From positions 992,001 to 1,056,000 of the forward strand of contig JAUIHT010000001.1 in assembly GCA_030432235.1 (NCBI GenBank): a DNA stretch of 64,000 bases. Reading direction: 5' to 3'. This stretch comes from Verrucomicrobiia bacterium (GTDB taxonomy: Bacteria > Verrucomicrobiota > Verrucomicrobiia > Opitutales > Cerasicoccaceae). Positions 16,666 through 23,803 of this stretch are shown here, in pieces. The translations under genes were made by a program, and so were the position numbers. Positions within the stretch are counted from its first letter, which is position 1. Each line of letters begins with the position of its first letter. The notes beneath the pieces were generated by a model that saw only the letters and a program-made list of their open reading frames with translations, had not been told where the DNA came from and did not search any database.

Positions 16666-16844
16666 GCGCAGCGACAACACCGGACTCATGGATAAATAAA
16701 CGCATCCCGGAGGGATGCCAGCAATGCGTGGGGTCTGGCATCCCTCCGGGATGCGTGATTGGGTGGGACGGCGTTCCGGGGGTGTTGCTCGTACCTCGCT
16801 CAACCCCCGGCTAATCTCTGTTAAGCCTCCGGCTTAGGGGATTA
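16623..16844. repeat. Nested inverted repeat, ~222 bp
   Basis: Outer arms of 61-69 bases (16623-16683 and 16776-16844) pair imperfectly, sharing blocks such as AAGCCGGAGGCTT and ATTAGCCGG. Between them sits a perfect 20-bp inverted repeat (16702-16721 with 16735-16754; GCATCCCGGAGGGATGCCAG). The right end abuts the cusB 5' copy and the left end cuts the PIN toxin. No open reading frame. It looks like a non-autonomous mobile or REP-like element. Confidence 0.8.
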
Positions 16845-16970
16845 CCGCCACAGGCCGATGCCCACGAGCAGGCACAAGGCCGCGATGCCGATGAATGATA
16901 AAAGCTGCTTTCGGTTCATGAGTTCCGTACTGACACTAAGTCAATGGAACTCAGGGCACTTGTTCAAGCT
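16845..16970 (-). pseudogene. Copy of the 5' end and leader of cusB
   Basis: About 125 bases match 16155-16279. They include the dyad (16920-16952), the ATG (16919-16917) and about 23 codons reading MNRKQLLSFIGIAALCLLVG before the frame ends at the junction with the nested palindrome. The stretch from here to 17073 has no other gene. Confidence 0.85.
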
Positions 16971-17073
16971 TGGGTTGGGGGGCGGCATTGAGGGGTGTAG
17001 AGTAAGTTTTTCAAATACTAGAATATTATTTCAATGTAATCGAAAGCAGGATTTGAATATACTTAGAAACTGA

Positions 17074-17886
17074 CTAAACAGGCCACTCTGGTGTAGCGAC
17101 CTCATGAGTATCTGCATCGAATGCTAAAAACTTATTCCTTTCGTACGGTAGAAGAATTCTGCCGCCAAAAGCTATCGTTCTAGCTGCTTTGTTTGGCCAA
17201 TATATGTTATATGGCAATGTATTTAGATGCCTGTATACTTTATAGATTTGAGGCGGGCCGCCAATTGATGGCATTGATTGGTCTCTTATGAATTCGACAA
17301 GAACTTCAAAGGGCTCCATCGCCAATCCCTTGGCGCGCATTCTATTAGTATTCCTGAGTTTTTCGTATACGCAATATTTGGCTTTTTTTACATTATCACC
17401 AATGAATGAGAAGTATTTGTTTCCTCCCAGTCGTTTACGATGCATTGATGCTTCTCTCAGTACAAATGTACCTGATGATTTGTTAAAATTAAGCTCCCAA
17501 ATTTTGAAGCTCTCTAACCGCCATGAGTAACCTGCAAAGATAAATCTGGCTTGAGCAGGATCAGGTTGATCTATTCCTACGGGCAAGCTGGTTATGCTTT
17601 CCCACATTGAATTAAATATACGCAGAACATGCCCTTTAAGCTCTGTTAAATCTATAGAGCGATCAAGCAATTGTGGGTGCATTTTTATTGCAGTCTGCAG
17701 TTGCTGCATAAGTGGATACGCATCAGCAGTATCGCCAGCAAAAGCGATTAGTGAATCGCCTCGACCCAAATCAAATATCTTCGATCCGATATCCCATGCC
17801 CTTCCTCCATTAAGGCGAGAGTCACTAGCAACATATAGCTCTTGATGAGAGGCATATTGACGCACCCAAGCAGCAACTAATGTCAT
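17074..17886 (-). CDS. Predicted Ntn-hydrolase (proteasome/HslV-like fold) protein
   Basis: 270 residues. After Met1 comes Thr2, and the next blocks read LYVASDSRLNGG (Asp22) and WDIGSKIFDL (Lys36), then SLIAFAGDTADAYPLMQQL. This order (N-terminal Thr, an Asp about 20 residues on, a Lys about 14 further) resembles proteasome beta/HslV peptidases, where Thr1, Asp17 and Lys33 form the active site. I infer an N-terminal-nucleophile hydrolase that becomes active after Met removal. A later SFIGDNVKKA block may match the proteasome SGD region. The C-terminal ~100 residues are not recognised. Its start lies 9 bases after the stop of the nuclease-like gene, so the two form an operon. Coding DNA is A+T-richer than the efflux genes. 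No HslU-type ATPase is adjacent. Confidence 0.6.
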   Translation of the reverse strand: MTLVAAWVRQYASHQELYVASDSRLNGGRAWDIGSKIFDLGRGDSLIAFAGDTADAYPLMQQLQTAIKMHPQLLDRSIDLTELKGHVLRIFNSMWESITSLPVGIDQPDPAQARFIFAGYSWRLESFKIWELNFNKSSGTFVLREASMHRKRLGGNKYFSFIGDNVKKAKYCVYEKLRNTNRMRAKGLAMEPFEVLVEFIRDQSMPSIGGPPQIYKVYRHLNTLPYNIYWPNKAARTIAFGGRILLPYERNKFLAFDADTHEVATPEWPV

Positions 17887-17895
17887 CGATCTACC

Positions 17896-18522
17896 TTAAT
17901 CTTCATTTGAATATCGGCTAACATATACGTCGTCATTTTTAACATCCCAAAGATGACCACAACTACATTCAATCGATTGACCGACGCTGACAAACTCATG
18001 TAGCCCGCAATCCCAACACCAAATGAGAGCCTCTCGACAAGAGCGACATTGGCCAATAACAGCTAATGAGAACGGTTGATCTAGGCCATTGAAACAAGAG
18101 GCATCCGCTAGAATGCAATCTGCTAAACATTGTGGGCATATGCACCAATTGTCGGGTTCTAGTATATCTAAAGCATCTTCGATATCTAAAATCCGGAGAT
18201 CCAAATTAGCTGTGCTTGCCTTTATCTCCGCAGGCTCTGTCCAGCCGTTTAGGGATACAATGACCGCTTTGCATGCTTGAACAGCAGCAGCTAGTGCTAG
18301 TACGCTTTCGACTTCTTTAACGTCAATTTTGTCTTTATGAAACTTGGCATCTACTACGATTCGAACGACATGGCCTTTTGAGGCTATTTCTATTAATAAA
18401 TCTATTTGTCTCTTTTGCCCGGTATCCTTGTCTGGAATATATGCATTTCTTTTTACATCACCAATTCCTTCTGCTTTTTCATAAAGTAGAGCAACTGCTT
18501 CTTGGTATTCTTGCCAGTTCAT
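17896..18522 (-). CDS. Mrr-like PD-(D/E)xK nuclease with C-terminal zinc ribbons
   Basis: 208 residues from the ATG at 18522; a TTG two codons earlier is the alternative. The N-terminal ~115 residues look like a restriction-endonuclease fold: helix WQEYQEAVALLYEKAEG, then QIDLLIEI (Asp41), then RIVVDAKFH (Asp58-x-Lys60), then a helix VKEVESVLALAAAVQAC and a strand KAVIVS. This spacing suits the Mrr/PD-(D/E)xK superfamily. The C-terminal ~85 residues carry paired cysteines (CICPQC, CRSC, CWDC, CSCG), probably two zinc ribbons for DNA or RNA binding. It is the first gene of a two-gene operon with the Ntn-hydrolase-like gene. A defence role is inferred from fold, cargo-like context and composition, not shown. 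Confidence 0.65.
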   Translation of the reverse strand: MNWQEYQEAVALLYEKAEGIGDVKRNAYIPDKDTGQKRQIDLLIEIASKGHVVRIVVDAKFHKDKIDVKEVESVLALAAAVQACKAVIVSLNGWTEPAEIKASTANLDLRILDIEDALDILEPDNWCICPQCLADCILADASCFNGLDQPFSLAVIGQCRSCREALIWCWDCGLHEFVSVGQSIECSCGHLWDVKNDDVYVSRYSNED

Positions 18523-18586
18523 ACTCAAAAGGTGAAATTACGAATAACTACACCTTTGTTTGACTAGCAAGTATATTCCCCCCCCC

Positions 18587-18752
18587 TTACGCTGGCCTTT
18601 CTACGGACACCGTGTCGCTGCCTTTTTCGTTGCCTGTGGTTAGGACCACATAGACGCGGTAGAGGGCGGTGGTGCCTAGGGTGGTTAGGCCTTCGGTGGT
18701 GGTGAATGTGCGGGGGGCTTCGGGGGTGTTGGTGGCGACTACGCGCTCCTCG
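18587..18752 (-). pseudogene. C-terminal remnant of a secreted protein
   Basis: A minus-strand frame ending at the TAA at 18587 reads FTTTEGLTTLGTTALYRVYV then VLTTGNEKGSDTVSVERPA. It looks like the last beta-strands of a fibronectin/Ig-type domain at the end of a large exported protein. Upstream it runs into a CTGAGCTTGCCGAAGG repeat and no start is found. Confidence 0.4.
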
Positions 18753-18814
18753 GCCTTCGGCAAGCTCAGGCTATGAGCGGGGTGGTAGGGGGGGCACGGA
18801 GCGGCGCTTTTGTT

Positions 18815-19192
18815 CTTACGATGTCTTGGATTGCCCTTACGGTGCTCTATCTAGCTCTTACGGTGGCCTGGGCAGGTATTAATCTGGTCTGGACGGGCAT
18901 TACGGAGCCCTGAAGAGCGATTACGGTGCTCTATGCCGTCATTAATCTGCTCTATGTCGTCATTATTGCGCTCTATACGGGTATTACGGTGCTCTATCTT
19001 ACAATTAATTTACTCTATCCTGCGATAAATCTCACATTTATCGTCGTTCAGAGCACTTTTAGAGCTCTTCAGGCCACTTTTAAGGCGAGATAGGGCACTT
19101 TTAAGGTCGTTCAGGGCAGATTTAGGGTCGGATAGAGCAGATTTATCCGCGTTCCGGGCACCTTTACCGGAAGCCAGGACAGTTTCATGTCT
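18815..19192. repeat. Array of eighteen 21-bp units, exact phase
   Basis: Units start every 21 bases from 18815 to 19172 without a single indel. Units 2-10 resemble ATTACGGTGCTCTATGCCGT plus C. Units 12-17 shift to a related type, GTTCAGAGCACTTTTAGAGC plus T. Both strands read as heptads over long parts (plus: ITVLYAV, INLLYVV, VQSTFRA; minus: DLKSALS, DPKSALN) but with stops. The flanks, 18753-18814 and 19193-19421, hold no recognisable gene. Confidence 0.85.
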
Positions 19193-19421
19193 CCGGCCTG
19201 AAGATTACGGTCCTCGGTCGTGGCCTCGCAGGTGCCGGGTAGCGGCTTCTCGACGATGGCGTAGGGACGATGCCCTTGCGGGCTCTAGGCTGGCTGGTCC
19301 CTGCTATAGCAAACTTATACGCTATCTTAACTCTATGTTAATACTGCGTCTGCTATACTGGCCTTCCTTCGTTGAGTCCTTCATTCACTGTTGCGCGCGG
19401 CGCGGCTCCAACCCTATCGGC

Positions 19422-20753
19422 ATGAAAAAACACCTTTTACCCGTATTGCTCTGTACACTCGCCGGCGCGGTAACGGCCCAAGCGGCGCTCAGCTTTTCTT
19501 TCGAAATGACCGTGTTAGTGGCCGAGGGGGACGCCTTTGCGGTGGACGACACCGTCATCGTGACCTTAACGACGAACAGCGACCTGGGCACGGCCGACAC
19601 CCAGACCTCGGATGATATTGAGTGGTTTTACTCCTTGCTCGGGAGCAGCGTGTGGTCCGAGGTGACCATCACGGATGGTGATGGCAATACGCTGACCACG
19701 GGGTCGTTTGAGGAAAGCGGTCGAGCGTATGAGTGGCTGGAGGCGAAAGACTCGACGGTGACTTTACAGGTGGGCGCGAAATCCACCAGCTATGACGACA
19801 ATACGGGCCTGACGATCGGGGATGAAGTGGTGAGTCGCATATACTCGAGCCTGCTGACGAGTGACCTGAGCGTCGACTTTGATCAGGATGATGACAGCGC
19901 CACGGTGGACGGCACCTTCACGACGGGCACCTACAGCATAACCTATGATGGAGGTGAAGACCCGTATGGCTATATGCTGTTCACCCTGTACGACGATTCA
20001 TCGAATGAGTACACCTACAGCGCGCAGGTCAGCACGCTGACCATCAGTTCGGCCGTGACCGGCGCCCTGGAAGACTGGGCCTACCTGGCCTACGACCCCT
20101 GGCATTACTTGGCAGAGGCCAAGACCTGGGCCTACCACTTCTTTTATGATGACGACGAGTACTACTATCTGCTTGCGCAGGGCACCTATGTTTTACTGAG
20201 GAAGAGAAGCGATAATGCCCCGGACTCCCTGGACGGTCTGGAGCTCTCCTTGCCCATGCCGGACCTGACAGACCTGGTAATCGACGGTACGTCCGTGACC
20301 TTCTACTTTACCGATACATCCGTCGCCAACGGTATCATTGCCGTGGAGTCGAATGGAATCAAAGAGCAGTTGTCCGCCTATACTTATGACTATGTTAAAT
20401 TAACGAAGGATATTGGATTACTTTCCCTGTCCCTTACAGAAACGGTCCAGGGTAGTAGTCTTTCGGGTGACAATTATATCGAGCTAGGCTACCTGCTGGC
20501 CTTCGATGGTTTTGATAGCGGCTACTCTTATGGTCTGTATGTTCGAGACGATTATGCACCTGATCTGGACAAACTTTTTTTAGAACAATTAAAGCCCGAT
20601 ATTATGGAATGCATTGCAGAGGAGTCCAGCATAGCGTCGGCCCTGGGATGTTTCTATGACTCTTTTATTGCGGTGGAAAAGTCCTTCGATAGCTTCCTGG
20701 AGGATCATGGCAGTTTCATTGGTGGCTTCATCTGCGCGGAATCCAGTGAGTGA
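19422..20753 (+). CDS. Hypothetical secreted protein
   Basis: 443 residues from the ATG at 19422, chosen because it opens a clear signal peptide (MKKHLLPVLLCTLAGAVTAQ then A); the frame is open back to 19335. The mature part begins LSFSFEMTVLVAEGDAF and is rich in Asp, Thr, Ser and Tyr with beta-strand character (TVIVTLTTNSDLGTADTQTS), including an SYSLYVRDDY-like region. No enzyme motif, PEP-CTERM tail or membrane helix is seen. It may be a surface or extracellular beta-rich protein. It lies on the opposite strand to the efflux genes, between tolC and the 21-bp array, tail-to-tail with tolC. Confidence 0.65.
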   Translation: MKKHLLPVLLCTLAGAVTAQAALSFSFEMTVLVAEGDAFAVDDTVIVTLTTNSDLGTADTQTSDDIEWFYSLLGSSVWSEVTITDGDGNTLTTGSFEESGRAYEWLEAKDSTVTLQVGAKSTSYDDNTGLTIGDEVVSRIYSSLLTSDLSVDFDQDDDSATVDGTFTTGTYSITYDGGEDPYGYMLFTLYDDSSNEYTYSAQVSTLTISSAVTGALEDWAYLAYDPWHYLAEAKTWAYHFFYDDDEYYYLLAQGTYVLLRKRSDNAPDSLDGLELSLPMPDLTDLVIDGTSVTFYFTDTSVANGIIAVESNGIKEQLSAYTYDYVKLTKDIGLLSLSLTETVQGSSLSGDNYIELGYLLAFDGFDSGYSYGLYVRDDYAPDLDKLFLEQLKPDIMECIAEESSIASALGCFYDSFIAVEKSFDSFLEDHGSFIGGFICAESSE

Positions 20754-20822
20754 TGCCGCTGTGGTGGCTGCCCGTTTTGCCACGCATCGCCTATTCGTCG
20801 CCCCTTGCCTGGCGTAAGAAAA

Positions 20823-22280
20823 TTACGGCTCAGCCGTCGTCGCCTCGAAGGTGCCCGCTATTGGCTCGTTGGCGAGGGTCTGCAGGACGATGCGTTGCTG
20901 GCGGGCGTCGGTGGCGGCGCGTTGGTGGAGGAGCTGCAAATCCAGAAGGGCGCGTTCGGTCTCGATGAGGTCGAGGATGTCCTCGTCGTCGGCCTCGTAG
21001 CTGCTGCGAGAGATGTCGACGGACTGTCGGGCCAGCGGTAGGAGATCGCCCCCGTAGAGGGCGAGGCGGCGGTTGGCGTCGTTGAGCAGGGCGACGCTGG
21101 CGGAGACCTCGGCCTTCATGGCGTTGAGGCGGTCGGCGTAGGCGCTCTCGGAGGCGCGCTGATGGGCGAGGGCCTCGGCCTTGGCGGCGTTGTACTTGGG
21201 GAACCAGATGGGCAGGTTGACCGCGACGGTGAAGCCCCACGGGTCCTGCCCGGCGTCGGGCGTGGTGGGGTTGACGGTGGGGTCGCCGACCTGGATGTAG
21301 TTGAGGCCCACGGTGAAGTCCGGGTACTGCTCCAGGCGGGCGATCTCGCGGCGGGCCTCGGCGGAGGCGACCTGCCGCTGTAGCATGGCCAGCTCGGGGT
21401 TATTGGCCTCCATGGTGCGCATGATGGCGATGGGATCCACACTCGTATTCCATTCCCCGACTCTCCCTGTCACCCTGTCTCTGTCTCCATCTCCATCGAC
21501 GGGGGGAAGGGGAGATGGGGGGATAGGGGGAGTGGGGGATAAATTGTCAGACTCGCCCAGTCTCCCTGTCTTTAAATCTCCCTGTCTCAAGCTCTCCGCG
21601 TCTCCCTGTCTCCCCATCTGCGGGAAGGGCAACTCCGGTCCCGGCTCCAGCCCCAGGAGCTTTCTCAAGCTCGCGGACTGCACGGCGCGCTTTTGCTCAA
21701 GCGAGAGCAGTTTGTCGCTGACGAGGCCGGTCTCGACCTTCAGGCGCAGGAGGGTGTTGAGCTTACCGCCGGCGCGCACGCGCTCCTCGGTCACCGAGTC
21801 GAGCTTTTGCAGCAAGTGCAGGCTCTCGTTGGTGATGCCGATGGCTTCCCCGGTGTAGGCGTACTCGTAGTAGGCCAGGGCGACGGCGCGCGCGAGGGTC
21901 AGCTGGCGATTTTGGAAGGCGTAAAAGAGGGCCTCGGCCTCGGCGCTGGCGGCGTTTTCGCGGCTGCTCAATTTACCAAACCAGGGCACGCGCTGGCTGA
22001 GCACGAAGGCGTTTTCCTGCGGCCCGGTACGCGTCTGGATGGCCTCGACGAAGTGCGTGACCTGGAACATCGGGTCCGGCAGGGCCGAGGCCTGCGGGAT
22101 GCGCGCCTTGGCCGCCTCGTAACGGAACTGGTAGGCCTGCAGCTCGGGGTTGGTCCCCTGCGCCTGCGCAAGATAGGCGGCGAGGTCCGTCGCGGTGAAG
22201 TCTTCAGAGGGCGCAACATCCGTTTGCGCAATCGCAAGGGACGCGGTCAGGCAAAGGAACGTGAGGAGGCGGACAATCAT
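20823..22280 (-). CDS. TolC-family outer-membrane efflux protein (CusC-like)
   Basis: 485 residues. A signal peptide (MIVRLLTFLCLTASLAIAQ) is followed by the two-fold OEP/TolC pattern: long helical segments (LAAYLAQAQGTNPELQAYQF; ANNPELAMLQRQVASAEARR) joined by beta regions (GLNYIQVG, GFTVAVNLPIWF). It forms the outer-membrane channel for the CusBA-type pump. Residues ~220-275 (QGDLKTGRLGESDNLSP onward) come from a repeat element at 21455-21620 and fall between the two halves, where an insertion does least harm. It is on the same strand as cusB and cusA but ~4.6 kb away, so the operon has been split by accessory DNA. Confidence 0.88.
   Translation of the reverse strand: MIVRLLTFLCLTASLAIAQTDVAPSEDFTATDLAAYLAQAQGTNPELQAYQFRYEAAKARIPQASALPDPMFQVTHFVEAIQTRTGPQENAFVLSQRVPWFGKLSSRENAASAEAEALFYAFQNRQLTLARAVALAYYEYAYTGEAIGITNESLHLLQKLDSVTEERVRAGGKLNTLLRLKVETGLVSDKLLSLEQKRAVQSASLRKLLGLEPGPELPFPQMGRQGDAESLRQGDLKTGRLGESDNLSPTPPIPPSPLPPVDGDGDRDRVTGRVGEWNTSVDPIAIMRTMEANNPELAMLQRQVASAEARREIARLEQYPDFTVGLNYIQVGDPTVNPTTPDAGQDPWGFTVAVNLPIWFPKYNAAKAEALAHQRASESAYADRLNAMKAEVSASVALLNDANRRLALYGGDLLPLARQSVDISRSSYEADDEDILDLIETERALLDLQLLHQRAATDARQQRIVLQTLANEPIAGTFEATTAEP
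21455..21620. repeat. Palindromic repeat element inside the tolC-like gene
   Basis: Pyrimidine-rich units (CTCTCCCTGTC) and purine-rich units (GGGGAGATGGGGGGAT) alternate, and the two types can pair. The reading frame of the efflux gene stays open, adding about 55 Pro/Gly/Asp-rich residues between the N- and C-terminal halves. Confidence 0.8.
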
Positions 22281-22339
22281 GCGCTAGGCCTGAGAGAATT
22301 GGCTAAGCGACGCAGCGGGGCAAGCTTTTGGGAGGGGAG

Positions 22340-22445
22340 GTTTTTACCACGTAGAAATGGAAACACGGAGCTGAGAGGCAGAGATTTTTCTCTCACGCAA
22401 AGACGCCAAGACGCAAAGGTCGGGCGCAGACTCCGTCGAGTCGCC
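22340..22445. repeat. Interspersed ACCACG / CACGCAAAGACGC repeat fragment
   Basis: The stretch holds TTTTTACCACG, then TCTCACGCAAAGACGCCAAG and an AGGTCGGGCGCAGACTCC block that also occurs near 7019. It is the single-arm relative of the palindromes at 60.1 kb and 39.6 kb. Confidence 0.5.
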
Positions 22446-22452
22446 GTTGGAC

Positions 22453-23214
22453 ATGGTGTCGATAGTCATTGACAGTAAACAAGGAGAACATGGATTGAGT
22501 AGTATGTTTACTCAGTCTGTTGTAGAGCGCCTCGATTACTATGTTTATTTTCTGCAAGATCCCCGCACAAATCGTGTCTTTTATATTGGTAAGGGTATAG
22601 GTAATCGTATTTACGATCATTTAAATTGTGCGGTTGAGACGGAAGTGCTTTCAGTCAAGCTGGATACTATCCGTGAAATTAGGTCAGCAGGAAAAGAAGT
22701 TATTCATTACGTTGTCCGGCATGGCCTAAGTGAGGAAGCCGCCTTCGAAGTGGAAGCAGCACTAATTGATTTCGTTGGTATTGAAGGCCTCTCGAATATT
22801 CAGGGAGGACATCATTCAGGAGATTTTGGGATAAAGAGGGCTGAAGAAATTTCAGCCATGTACGATGCAGAACCATTTAGTACGAATGAGTCGGTGCTAC
22901 TGATTAATCTCAACCGACTGTTTAATAGACGGATGAGTCCTAATGAGCTTTATGAGGCAACGCGTAAAGCTTGGGTTATTGGGCCTCGACGAGAAAACGC
23001 AAGATACGCCATAGCGACCTACCGGGGACTCACCCGAGAAGTTTATAAAATCAATTTTTGGTTTCCAATTAATGAAGAAACAAAACCGTCCCGGCGTTGG
23101 GGGTTTGATGGTGAGTTGGCTGAGCCTAAAATACGGGAAGAATTGTCTTATAAATCAATACAAGGTCTATTTGAGCGAGGCGCAGCAAATCCAATACGCT
23201 ATATAAATTGCTAA
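22453..23214 (+). CDS. GIY-YIG nuclease domain protein (LEM-3-like)
   Basis: 253 residues from the first ATG; a TTG two codons earlier or an ATG at 22504 are other possible starts. The N-terminal domain has YYVYFLQDP (GIY position), VFYIGKG (YIG position), GNRIYDHL (conserved Arg) and EAALID (metal-binding Glu), the order of LEM-3-like GIY-YIG endonucleases. The C-terminal ~130 residues (LINLNRLFNRRMSPNELYEA, then a WVIGPRRENARYAIATYRG block) form a second domain that I do not name. DNA is distinctly A+T-rich and the gene sits alone behind repeat DNA. It may be an accessory defence or DNA-repair nuclease, by inference. Confidence 0.75.
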   Translation: MVSIVIDSKQGEHGLSSMFTQSVVERLDYYVYFLQDPRTNRVFYIGKGIGNRIYDHLNCAVETEVLSVKLDTIREIRSAGKEVIHYVVRHGLSEEAAFEVEAALIDFVGIEGLSNIQGGHHSGDFGIKRAEEISAMYDAEPFSTNESVLLINLNRLFNRRMSPNELYEATRKAWVIGPRRENARYAIATYRGLTREVYKINFWFPINEETKPSRRWGFDGELAEPKIREELSYKSIQGLFERGAANPIRYINC

Positions 23215-23257
23215 TACATCGCCTGCTTGTCTGTGGGCTGCGCCCTACCCGTGAAAC

Positions 23258-23800
23258 TTACTCGCTCTCAAACTGCGGGCCGAAGGCGTCGTGGTAGTAA
23301 GCTTTGCCGTCATGAAAGGAGGCAGGCGTGTGCCTCGGTGAGAACTGGATGAGGAAGCAGTTTTGGGGGATGCCAGCGAAGCCGTGGGTCACGCTATGGT
23401 CGAGGGCGGGAACGAATCCGAAGCGCGGGTAGTAGTCCGGGTGGCCGAGGACGATGACGAAGGCCGCGCCGGTTGCCCAGGCGTGTGTCAGCCCGTTGGT
23501 GACGAGCTGCGAGCCGATGCCCTGCCGTTGGAACTCAGGCAGCACGGACAGCGGGCCGAGCCCCATGCCTGTGAGTTCGCCGTTGCCGGTATTCAGCGTC
23601 GCGGGCGAGAACACCACATAGCCGACGACGGTTTCCTCACTGGTGGCGACGAGTGAAAACTGCGGCGAGGCCGTTGCGCGGATGGTATCGACCAAGTCCG
23701 CCTCGCCGTCATGCCCGAAGACCGACGATGAAAACGCGTCAATCGTCACCTGCCGAATGGCGTCATGGTCTGCCGGTGTTTCGCGTCGAATGCTAATCAT
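23258..23800 (-). CDS. GNAT N-acetyltransferase
   Basis: 180 residues. IRRETPADHDAIRQVTIDAF is the usual N-terminal strand-helix of the GNAT fold. The acetyl-CoA-binding motif is GLGPLSVLPEFQRQGIGSQL (R/Q-x-x-G-x-G/A form QRQGIG). It is followed by IVLGHPDYYPRFGFVPA, typical of the COG3153 (YhbS-like) group. The acceptor is unknown. It starts 4 bases before the end of the AraC regulator on the same strand, so the two genes are probably co-transcribed, regulator first. Confidence 0.85.
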   Translation of the reverse strand: MISIRRETPADHDAIRQVTIDAFSSSVFGHDGEADLVDTIRATASPQFSLVATSEETVVGYVVFSPATLNTGNGELTGMGLGPLSVLPEFQRQGIGSQLVTNGLTHAWATGAAFVIVLGHPDYYPRFGFVPALDHSVTHGFAGIPQNCFLIQFSPRHTPASFHDGKAYYHDAFGPQFESE

Positions 23801-23803
23801 GCC

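Noticed and set aside
18815-19192. CRISPR array
   Set aside because: Units are contiguous 21-bp blocks without unique spacers, repeats are not conserved, and no cas gene is near.
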